Origin: Lutraria lutraria
Lineage: Eukaryota; Mollusca; Bivalvia; Venerida; Mactridae
DNA length: 64,000 nucleotides
Direction: 5' to 3'
NCBI GenBank assembly: GCA_964023205.1
Contig: OZ026851.1
Coordinates: forward strand, 16,933,528-16,997,527
Shown: positions 54,111 to 64,000 of the stretch, piece after piece
How positions within the stretch are numbered: position 1 is the first letter of the stretch
How the letters are laid out: every line of letters begins with the position of its first letter
Position numbers and translations under genes: made by a program
Notes under the pieces: generated by a model
Seen by the model: the letters and a program-made list of their open reading frames with translations, nothing else
The model's database searches: none
Told to the model about the DNA's origin: nothing

Positions 54111-54488
54111 ATATTTATGTACACTATAAGCTTGCTGACTGAATATAACTTGGCGAAATTGTATTTTATTGTAATTATACCTATGATATTACTAAGACAT
54201 TTTGCTATATGTACAAACTATGACTAATGAACGCAAAGAACATCTCTTCGTTTCAGTTTTGGATTTCCGTATGGTACTAAATACTCATATAACGACGCTT
54301 CTCGTCATTATGTATGAAAGGCAGTAAGTACTTTTTTATTGTAAGAATCATTGTGTACGGAGTGGTACAATGTTAACCAGGGATTTGTATTTACGAGCGT
54401 ACGATAGTTGGATTCGTTCCATTCTGCAAAGCTCTCACACAACATCGGAAGAAATAAAGAAACGATTTATCACTAAAGTATCATTATT

Positions 54489-54587
54489 TTATTGTATTGT
54501 ATAGTAATAAGAAGGATTACTGGTAAGTACACCACTTGTGACAAGGCGAACAACATTTGGTACACCATTGCACTTTTGTACGGCCAT
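54489..54587 (-). CDS. paralogue terminal exon
   Basis: 99 nt with TAA stop, 32 residues ending SNPSYYYTIQ, identical in this ending to exon 28 of the first gene. AATAAA overlaps the stop. Confidence 0.88.
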   Translation of the reverse strand: MAVQKCNGVPNVVRLVTSGVLTSNPSYYYTIQ

Positions 54588-57500
54588 CTGAATCGATAAA
54601 CGACAAAATGATGATCATTCAATCAATCAAATAAATCAAGTCAATTTTAAAATGAAATTTGTTAAATATCAAGGGAAACAGTTTCTACTTGCGTCACAAA
54701 AAGGGAAACAGCACTGTTCACAACATTTAATTGCGATTCGTACAATTTGCCTCAGCTTGTATCATCACCAAAGTATAAAAATCAATACTTTTTATTCAAA
54801 GGTAATAGGTTTGAATGAATTGAATGTACGAAATATAAAATATAAGTTGGAACTATTCTTTTTGTCATTCGATTTTTCGACTAAAATTATACTTGTTTAG
54901 CATAGTTCAGCGGCGTCAAAAATGATTCATAAACAGCATACGTACAAAAAGTCACACCGACCTTATAGAATACTGCTTTCCTCAAAACCTACCAACCCGA
55001 AACGTATAGAAACATGCAAAACTGGAGGACCAACACTTCATCCAAGAGGATGCCGCCTTGGAACGGTATATCTACATAGGAGAAACTTTAAGTCGAATCA
55101 TCAACAGTTTAGTAGGATTTTATCAATAAATTCTTAATGTCTTAGAATGACAAAATAGTCCTGAAAACGACGTACCGTAAATCCATCATCTTCACAGTTT
55201 AAGAACACGCCAGATTGTCCACCTGTAGTTTGGTACGTGCTATCCAAGAACGTTGCTACAGCAGCGTACTCAGGAATAGTTGGTGGTTTTGTTTTGCAAG
55301 CATCCATAACCTGAGTGATAAACGATGGCACATAAAGAAAATGCTGTACAAACAATTATGCCGAACCGTCACCAAATACGACCGTCAAAATGAAAATTGG
55401 ACCGCAAGTGTTCAACTCAGAGGGTAGACAACGTCTATTTCATCATTTTTGCTAAATCAGAATGTATAATTAAAAGGTGCTAGAGGTAATTATGCTGGTT
55501 ATCGAACTTGGCGTATACATTATTCCTCAAAACAGCTTGATCATGTTTGGTGAAAACTCAATGGTAGATGTTGAACTGACGCTGTCCACATGTGTTCCCA
55601 TGATCTTAGTCCCGTAAAAATATATGTCTTTTTCTGTAGATGTAATAAGGATGTATGACTGTTTTATATTGTGTCAATGAGTGTATCAAATGATATCTAA
55701 CGCAGTTAAATTAATTTAAATCGACCCCTGTAATTTGAGGAAATTTATTATATATGAGACGGCCCCTTGCCAGTCTGGATGCAGAATCCGTAGAGTTAAC
55801 TTCGATATAAAGTTTTGTGAAGTTTTATGGTTTTGATTATTATATCGACTGTTTATTTTGGTGGAGATTATTTTTGATTCAGATAAGTGTATCTATTTTA
55901 TCTAAAATCTCTGATTGGACTTGATTTTTATCAAAATCAAGTCCTTTGTAATCATTGACTTATATTTGTCGCTGGACTCCATAACAGCTTGGTTAAAAGA
56001 ATGCCACATAAAGGAAATAGTACGCAACTAAATGGTATGTTTATATAGAAGTATCTGGAATCTTTCCCCAATTAAGTGTGTCAGATCTAAATACATTTCA
56101 AGTCATTCTATTGTAACTACATGGAAAGAGTCATTGTCTAAATAAGTGCTTGTCGGTAGATACATGAGATTTTCAAATGCGTAGAATTAAAACCGCGTAT
56201 CCACTGTCCAATAAAATATCTTGCCGTAAAAGTAGTTCTACTTTCGGTTTTCGTTCGATAGTTCAGAAAAATCTCCACGGACGTATTCATGCATTTGCAA
56301 CAATCTACCATCGATGTGTGTGTTTTGTGCCTTTCTAACATTTCTTAATATTACAAAGCGAATTCTCATTTAATCGTATTCACCAACTAGTGTTATTTTG
56401 ATGACGGAATCGCTATTTATAGACTCACTCCCCGCAGTGCCTAGTAGCAAAGCGTAACCGATGTGGGGAGTTTGATTTATCGAAGGTTGAATGTTAAAAC
56501 TGCGGCTTAAGAATAATAATTCGAGTCGCTAAATACGAACGTAAATTACTGGATACGTGCTTTTAAAATTTACAGTTTAAGAGTTCCTTTTACGCCAGAT
56601 TATTTAGAATTACATATTACATGCAACATCGGGTTAACTATAGGTCATATAGGTCTTACTCTACTGTGTCAGGACCTTTTTGATTTGAGTGACCCTGAAT
56701 GTGTTCAATGCGACGATGTTCTGTTGTGTTAAAACCAGAAGAATCAATGTTTGTATTTACTGTTACTGAAGTGTTTTTTACTAGTTTTGTACAATAAAGA
56801 GTTTTTAATGCAATTAAATTGTCCTCAATTAATGTGCTAATCATTAAACTTTCCAATATCAGGCTTTTTTTCATTTTAAAATTTTAGCAAAGGGCCTAGC
56901 TTATGTCATTTACCTATATGCATATGACCTGCATTACAATATGAATGAAAAATCGGTCCGTAATTTTAAATGTTAAAATATTTGTATGGGCTCGAACGAT
57001 GTGGGTACACATTTCTCTCTTTTGTCTCGTATGGTAAAAATCAAGTCCGACAGTACTTTCAGTACTTTGATTTTTAATACAACGTATTGTGTATTAATTA
57101 ATGAAACATTAAAATGAGTTTAATTAAATGTGTAGCCAAAGTTATGTCAACATTGCTGCAGTTATGTATTGTTCTTAAAATAGCATGGTACAGGTCGGTT
57201 TGTATCCAGGGTCCTAGGAGCTATTTATTTTCATTCTATAAATGTCAAATTGAATTTCGCAGTGTAATTGTACAAAGTTGATGCCTGGTGAAGAGTGATT
57301 TGTATGCGAGTTATATTGGTATCATAAACGTTTAATAACATCACATTTAGAGTTGTTGATTTTCTACGCAGAATTGTTCATGACTCTAACTTATTGACTT
57401 CAACGAGAATTGATTTCAAGTTTCGTGTTTCAGTTTAGGAGGCTTTGCTATGTACCAACGAGGGAGGTTACACATTATAGATAACTGCGACTTAGTTTAA

Positions 57501-60500
57501 GTAGATATTGGACCAAATGCTGTGTGTGATACTACGTGTAGTTGTTCTCCGGAATGATATATGCTTCATGTTTAAGTACCGAACTGAATGTTTTTTCAAA
57601 CTTTGTAGAGAGCACTTGTGTCATTTAGAGATTATCATTCTCATGTTGTTAGGGCAAACATGATTTTACAAAATTTAGTGAATACTAATCCAATGGAAAT
57701 CAGTATCATAGTATCAGGCATTGTACAACACGCGTGAAAGAATGGAAGAAACAATAATGGCTACATTTATATTCGGGTGGCTGATTGATGCTTTAATTGA
57801 CTTATGAATTTTATGGTTGTATTTTACAAACCTGCACATTGTTATTCCTGTTTGTTTTAATAAGCGTCTAGGCATTGGTGCAATCAGTATATATATATAT
57901 AATACATGTTTTACATACGAATGCATGTATTTTGCATTCAGGTTTTCATTAGACATTTACATCTATGCATTTTAGTCGTCACCGACATGTATTAATTAGT
58001 GTTGTATAATTATATTTAAATGCATGAGCAGGTATTTTGCATTCAGCTTTTCATTAAAAGTTTTCGTCACAGCATTTATGTCATCACCGGCATGTATTTG
58101 TTGGTGTGGTATACATATGAATACATGGATTTTGCATTCAGGTGTTCTTTAAAACATTTATGTCACAGCATTTATGTCATCACCGGCATGTATTTGTTGG
58201 TGTGGTATACATATGAATACATGGGTTTTGCATTCTGATGTTCTTTAAAACATTTATGTCACAGCATTTATGTCATCACCGGCATGTATTTGTTGGTGTG
58301 GTATACATATGAATACATGGGTTTTGCATTCAGGTGTTCTTTAAAACATTTATGTCACAGCATTTATGTCATCACCGGCATGTATTTGTTGGTGTGGTAT
58401 ACATATTAATGCATGGGTTTTGCATTCAGGTGTTCTTTAAAACATTTATGTCACAGCACTTATGTCATCACCGGCATGTATTTGTTGGGATGCAGGGATT
58501 TTTTGGGGGTAATTTTATAGCCGATATTGGATCATATTCCCAATTGAAAATAGTATCTATTTTCCTAATTCCCAGACAAAATTCCCAATTGAAACTTCCA
58601 AAAATAAAATTTAAAAAGATAGAAAAGAAAACAAGAGATATTTGACTGAAATAGATATGTAATGATTGCAAGTACCCATTATAGACAGCGATCGTGTGTG
58701 TACATTTAAATATTGCAAAATTGGAGTCACACATAATTTCCCAATTTTTAACAAAACACCGCGGACATTCCCAAACCCAAGGGTATGAGTCATGTTCCCA
58801 AAAAAAAAAAATAGTATACATATGAATGCATGTATTTTGCATTCAGGTTTTCATACATTATTTATGCCACAGTATTTGGTTTAAACATATTACTATTTGT
58901 CAAGCATTCATTCATACATAAACATCCATACAATGCAAGCATCTGAACAAGTAGATCGAATTGAAAGATGCAAGAGCTTACATTTAAGTCCAATAAGCAT
59001 ATAATTTTATCGGTCGTAATAGTTTCTGTTTGTTCTATAACAGAATAATCCGGTGTGTTTTCCTCCCGTGCATACGTTATAGCAAGAAAAAATGTTTCCG
59101 AAGCCACTATCATATTTCTTTTTCAATATCATTGAAATAAATACCATTTATAGAACAGCTGTGTTTTCCCGCAGTCATGCTATGCTCACGTCGTAAAGTG
59201 ACGTCACGCGCTCTACATATTTCCAGTATATCAAAGCAAAAATCACAGTGACATGAGTGTTTTTTAGAAGAAAAAGGGCTTGTTTTGTCGGTAATAATGA
59301 TCTTTGGATAATATCAGCAATTGAATGTTTTGGCATATTTTTTTTATTTTTATAGCAAAAAGCTAATGGGACTTTAATATTATCCACGGCACTTTAAATA
59401 ACGGCACAGGATTATGGCGGGAAGCAGCTTACTGCATTTATGGCATCACCAGTATGTATTTGTTGGTGTGGTATACATACGAATGCATGTATTTTGCATC
59501 CAGGGTTTCATTCAATATTTACGTCATAGCATTAATATCATCACCGGTATGTATCGGTTGGTGTGGTATACATATGAATGCATGTATTTTGCATTCAGGT
59601 TTTCATTAAATCATTATGTAACAGTATTTGTGACATCTCGGGTATGTAATTGTTGATATGGTATACATATGAATGCATGTATTTTGCATTCTGGTTTTCA
59701 TTCAAAGTTTACGTCACAGTATTTGCGACATCTCGGGTATGTAATTGTTGATGTGGTATACATATGAATGCATGTATTTTGCATTCTGGTTTTCGATGAA
59801 ATTCTACGTCACAGCATTTGTGACATCTCGGGTATGCATTTGTTGGTATGGTGTGCTAGTATATATGAATGTATGTGTTTACATTCATGCTTACATTGAA
59901 ACATTTATGTCACAGCATTTGTGACATCACCGACATATATTTGTTGTTGTGGTATACATATGAATGGTAAAAATTTATATCGCAATAGTTATGTCATCAC
60001 TGGCAGGGGTTCGCACCGACATGTATGTACTTGTCGGTGTTAACATATAAATGCAGTTATTTTGCATTCGGGTTTGATCGTAAACCTTATGTCAAACTGA
60101 AAAGCTGCACGCATTCATTGGCAAATTTAAAAAAAAAGTTATTGAACTTAGCTACTGAAGTTGTTACATTAACTTTCAGAGCCAGTGCAGTGCCTGCAAC
60201 AAGGAATACTGATGATCATGCTAAGATCCAGAAGGACAGTGGAAAAACATCATGTGGCATTGGCAAAGATGAGATACAAATGTAGTTAATATTGTCATTT
60301 CTGCATTGGAACAGTGGAGTGTGTTAAGTACAACTAAAGAAAATTTGATTTCTGTAGTACATACACGTACTGAAAAAATCCAGCTGGATTTATTACTTTT
60401 TAACAGTAGTTGTGCTGTAACTGTTTCATACCATTAGAAACATAAGGTTCAAAGAACATTCGCATGAAGTATGACTCCTGTACAGCTTATATCAAATAAC

Positions 60501-63308
60501 ATTCCTTAAGGTTCTTTGGTGAGTGAAAACTGAAGAAAATCGTATGGTGCAAAGAATTCGGGGAGTTGAATCAAGATAAAATGACTCAGAAGTTTCGGCA
60601 AATTGACAAAATGTTTAGGTGTCTCCTGAAAGCTAGTAACGTCTATTTATAGATTCGACTACACAATTAATTAGTTCACCTTTGACGTCAATACTGAAGA
60701 AGGAGTTGGGCTAATGTAAAATTTTCTTACCCAAAATTTAAGACTTAAGAAAGGGTACAGAATGATTATCTTCAAAAATGTCCAACAAGATTGTAGGCTT
60801 CCGATTACCTATGGCATGTAAAATACATTATTAATGCACTTTCCAAAGCAATAAAATACTTTTTACATTGCATTATGTTTTTAACAGCATGATTTTAGCG
60901 TTTAAGGTTTTCCTACGCATTTGTGAAATAACTACTAAATCACCGGCATACATGTAGTTGGAAAAGTGGTATCGAACATAGTCAGAAAGTAGCTACACGT
61001 TTTATGCCTGTAAATAAAACGATCTCGTATTATTACTTGTTGATGCTATCAAATCTTATGTAAGGCATACTTCTCGCTGTCAATGACTACTTTTAAGTCT
61101 CTTACATTTTTTGATATACCCACTTGCATTTTATTTTTTGGGTTCTAGAAAATAGGTAAACGTGTAACGCAACATACATTATATGAGTGTTCATATTCTA
61201 TGATGTTGATTGCAAATTATGTTATCCTTGCAAGTAAAAAATACGTAAGTAAAGGTATTATATCGGACTCCATAAAACTATTTTTACATACCCGCGCAAT
61301 GCTACTAAAAATGTTAATATTTTAAAACCAGCATTGCCCAATTATCTTTGTTTATCACCCGAGATACTTTAATTTATTTGACTACATATTTTGAAATTTT
61401 TGTAGGAGTTGTTACCCTTGTAAATATTAGAAAAATGTTAATTTCTGAAGATATTCACGGTGACTTACTTTTTTCTTTAACAAATTAGATTGGTGTCGTG
61501 TTTTTTTTGTGTGTGTGTGTTTTCATCTTTATAACGTGTGTTTTCATTTGGAGGGATCTCTCTTTTATCTTTTATCCGATGGCTCAAAGATTTATCAGTG
61601 TTTTGAAAAATCTCACGGTAAAATCAAAGGTTCCCAAAATCTGCCCGCTCTGTTTTGAGATAATGATTTTGGACATTATGGGTATAAAAAAGTGCACAAA
61701 GTTTGATCTGCATTGAAAATTTCAGCACAAGGCTGATTTCCAAAACCTTTTTTATCAATTAATATACATGTAGCTATTTTGATGAAATTGTTGTCAATAC
61801 AACCTGATAACAAGTTTACATACAGCAAAACATTATGTTTCTGTGCTGGTTAGTTAGCAGTAGGTTCAGCAAAAGGCTGCCATTATTACGATTATTGTGA
61901 AATGAAAACTGTAGATTTACTATTGGTTTGTTATTAGGGTTCAGCGTAAGACTGCTAATTAACATTTCGTCTGTTAGTATACATGACAGTTTTTAGTAAA
62001 ATGGGCTTTTATGTTGTTGTTTTGTATTTTTGTCCCTTGGAAAGTTCAGCATAAGACTGCTTTGTGTAATTATATGTTATAAACTGACATATCATGATGC
62101 ATTTGTGAGTATAACTTTCGGAAATTCAGCATAAGGCTGTTTCCTGTTGTGTATTGTTTTTAAGAAGTATGAGTTATTATTATTGGATTAATCGGTGTAT
62201 ATACATGTATATGTAAATTATTGAGTGCAAGATTAGTTTGTTCTTTTACTAGTATGTTTTTAAGATAGTGTATGTGATTGTGGCTGACCTCAGTCAAAAA
62301 TTATTACTTCAGGTTCGCTAAAAGGGATTTAGTATTCAGTTATATATATTGATAGCAAGGCCCTTTGTGAACGTGTTGGAATGAAGAACTTTCGTAATTC
62401 TTATGCCATTATAACATTTGTCCACCTATGACATTTACCATTTGTTTTATTTGCCGTTTTTGTTGTAACATGAAAGAACAAGCATAATTACACAAATGTT
62501 TTGGATGTTGTTTGTTAATACAACAAAACAAATGCGTATACAGTAGTTAGTTTCTCTCTTTATATATACATGCATGTTTGTTATTGATTTAAAACAATAA
62601 TGATAAGGTGGCAAATATTACTGTAAAATCATTAAGGATGTTCGGGTGGGGAACGCAATTTCATTGCTGGTGGCCGTTGTGTGTACCCCACCTTTGTGTT
62701 ATGGAAACTTGTATTATTTTTTATGTTAAATGTTTAATGAAAATTAAACAATTTGTTTTGTTAAATTTAATATCATGTATTGAATATTTTAAAATTTCTC
62801 CGTCATTTAATAAATAAATGACATTTTCACATATAGCAGTGTTGTACTCTTTACATTTAACACAAATGAACTCACATCCTAATGATTTCGTGGATTTGGT
62901 GGTATGAACATACTTTAGGTATAGGGAATGGGAAGGGAAGAGTCAAATAATTATAAATTTGTGACAGGCGATTACAGTCAGTTGTAGGGTTAGTGTGCTT
63001 TATAACTGAATGAACTTAGAACAAGTAATAGTTTAAATGTATATCAGCAATACTTACACTCGTCCCTTTCTGCCACGTGGTTGGTGACGTCAGATGGTTA
63101 CATGTAGCTCGGGTGAAATCGTCGTCGGAGCCCCCTTCGCCAGGGTTACAAACGCTGGTATTTGAATAGGTGACGTGTTGTGCAAACGCAATACTGTTAA
63201 GAAGAGAATATTTGTCACATACCAACGTAGAACTATCTGTCGGCGATGATGTGAGCACTGCAGCGGTAGTTGGTGCGTTTGTAGAAGGGGTGTTTGTGTT
63301 CAGACTGT
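54489..63308 (-). CDS. paralogue of the 28-exon gene, last three exons (5' end beyond window)
   Basis: Exons 63308-63058 (251 nt, enters phase 1), 55310-55176 (135 nt) and 54587-54489 (99 nt). The first has a shorter Ser/Thr linker (SLNTNTPSTNAPTTAAV), then the domain start CDKYSLLNSIAFAQHVTY, NTSVCNPGEGGSDDDFT and TSPTTWQKGTS. The second has TIPEYAAVATFLDSTYQTTG then GQSGVFLNCEDDGFT, and the third MAVQKCNGVPNVVRLVTSGV. All six Cys of the C-terminal domain and both phase-0 splice positions are kept. Same strand as the first gene, so this is a tandem duplication; the repeat-coding exons should lie to the right of the window. The first intron is 7.7 kb. Confidence 0.88.
55176..55310 (-). CDS. 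paralogue exon: domain core
   Basis: 135-nt phase 0-0 exon, VMDACKTKPPTIPEYAAVAT and on; donor GTACGT as in the first gene. Confidence 0.9.
57890..58495. repeat. 96-bp satellite-like tandem array, block 1
   Basis: Units start ATACATATGAATACATGG at 58111, 58207, 58303 and 58399, a constant period of 96. The unit includes TTTGCATTCAGGTGTTC, TTTATGTCACAGCATTTATG and TCATCACCGGCATGTATTTG. Units before 58050 are more diverged. The open frames across it come from the repeat. Confidence 0.92.
58815..58880. repeat. 96-bp array, isolated part unit
   Basis: ATACATATGAATGCATGTATTTTGC and on, separated from block 1 by 320 bp of unrelated sequence (ATTCCCAATTGAAA motifs). Confidence 0.75.
58984..59378. 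mobile_element. MITE with AGTCC...GGACT termini, inserted in the array
   Basis: Left end TTTAAGTCCAATAAGC, right end GCTAATGGGACTTTAA. Contains TGACGTCACGCGCTCT. Related pieces at 40205 and 53560 suggest TTAA as target. Non-coding. Confidence 0.7.
59430..60075. repeat. 96-bp array, block 2 (variant units)
   Basis: Five to six diverged units with GTATACATATGAATGCATGT and TTTGCATTCTGGTTTTC. The GACATCTCGGGTATGTAAT variant replaces the block-1 TCATCACCGGCATG. Confidence 0.85.
60076..61490. other. intronic DNA, no supported exon
   Basis: A + strand open stretch at 60100-60285 looks mildly coding (ASAVPATRNTDDHAKIQKD) after an AACTTTCAG, but has no recognised family. The remainder is AT-rich. 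Confidence 0.35.
61718..62140 (+). repeat. five dispersed TTCAGC(A/G)(T/C/A)AAGGCTG motifs
   Basis: Copies near 61721, 61864, 61938, 62044 and 62125, each able to form CAGC/GCTG with a 5-base loop. Described further under findings. Confidence 0.6.
63058..63308 (-). CDS. paralogue exon: linker and domain start
   Basis: Acceptor TAATTTACAG, donor GTAAGTA. The flanking intron sequence (AACGTTACATTGTCAATTAC) also matches that next to exon 26 of the first gene. Confidence 0.88.
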
Positions 63309-63489
63309 CTGTAAATTAAAACGTTACATTGTCAATTACGCTGCCTATGTGTCTGAGGAGTTGAGTACAGGGCAAGATGTATATTTTTCTTGATGTAAAT
63401 TACCCAAAATTAATCCAAAATTGTCGTAACTTATCATTCACAGCTCTGTCAACGCCTGAAAAGTAGTTCAAACATTTACCTTAGTCTCC

Positions 63490-63603
63490 TTTAGTTTCCA
63501 CCAGATACAGAAGTACTAGTACATGCTTTAGTTTCCACCAGATACAGAAGTACTAGTACATGCTTTAGTTTCCACCAGATACAGAAGTACTAGTACATGC
63601 TTT
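63490..63603. repeat. 37-bp repeat, three near-identical copies
   Basis: TTTAGTTTCCACCAGATACA then GAAGTACTAGTACATGC, starting at 63490, 63527 and 63564. The third is incomplete at its end. Young duplication. Confidence 0.92.
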
Positions 63604-64000
63604 TGGTTTTTAACGAGGGTAAATTGTGTTGCATTTTTTTCACGATTACGATCAACTTCCCCGTTTTATTTCCATTTATTATATACTTAGCGATTGTACT
63701 TTATGGCATCTTTTGTCTCCAGCGATTTGTACGAAAAAAGTGTTTCCCTTAGTTGTAAAAATTGCACCATATGTGGCTTTTTATTTCATCAAACAAGAAT
63801 CTTGCAAAAGCTGAGATGCATTTTTATATGTATGTGGGGGATAACGAAAAACAACTTTCGATCGAGATTGGAAAATTACCCTATTGAATCAAAGCGCTGA
63901 AAGTATCCAGTTTTGGCCATTCTGCAAAATTAAGAGATAGTCTTATTTCGCTTCTGTAAAGATTTTGATATTCGTTCAAAGGATCTTTTTTATTATTGAC

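Noticed and set aside
53909..54124. 71-codon - strand frame
   Set aside because: It is a by-product of the ~30-bp tandem repeat.
58020..58645. Open frames of 72-103 codons on + across the 96-bp array
   Set aside because: Because 96 is a multiple of 3, any frame open in one unit stays open through the array.
57890..60075. CRISPR-like array because of regular repeats
   Set aside because: The repeats are contiguous 96-bp units without unique spacers, in a eukaryotic intron.

Overview
This window is eukaryotic genomic DNA, most likely from a bivalve mollusc. It is AT-rich, its genes are broken by GT-AG introns, and it is dense in transposon debris. The bivalve assignment rests on several short repeat families that I associate with bivalve genomes: tRNA-headed SINEs, and elements opening with ACAAGAGGGCC and closing in a GGTGAGCT hairpin. 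It is an inference, not a proof.

Layout. (1) 1-7.1 kb: a decayed Polinton/Maverick (virus-like transposon). The 3' part of its protein-primed DNA polymerase lies on the + strand. Facing it on the - strand are an adenain-like protease, a double-jelly-roll capsid-like protein, a small basic protein, a penton-like protein and a chromodomain integrase. The polymerase and capsid genes carry clean spliceosomal introns, while protease, penton and integrase carry frameshifts or stops. Minisatellites lie outside the integrase. (2) 7.07-7.88 kb: an intronless, broken family-92 glycosyltransferase copy. (3) 7.99-12.1 kb: a non-autonomous element with TTA duplications, then palindromic fold-back repeats. 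(4) 12.3-38.8 kb: one large - strand gene that I could assemble exon by exon: 28 coding exons, 2001 nt, 666 aa. It encodes a secreted cysteine-rich protein built from three copies of a ~157-residue unit, followed by a Ser/Thr-rich linker and a ~130-residue C-terminal domain. Exons 2-25 are all small and symmetric phase 1-1, so any subset can be skipped or duplicated without breaking frame. (5) Its introns hold hAT-like and TTAA-type MITEs, SINEs, fold-backs and a 62-bp tandem repeat. (6) 44.4-49.6 kb: a degenerate CR1/L2-group LINE on the - strand with an SGNH-esterase ORF1 segment. (7) 54.5-63.3 kb: the last three exons of a tandem paralogue of the 28-exon gene, also on - and running out of the window to the right. 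Its 7.7-kb intron holds a 96-bp satellite-like array.

The main result is the 28-exon gene and its neighbour: a tandem family of secreted modular proteins whose shared C-terminal domain resembles, weakly, bacterial BPSL0067-type amidase-like domains with the expected Cys and His replaced. I do not recognise the repeat unit from any family I know. Outside this family, the Polinton, the GT92 copy and the LINE, I see no convincing protein-coding gene; most long open frames are chance or transposon-derived.
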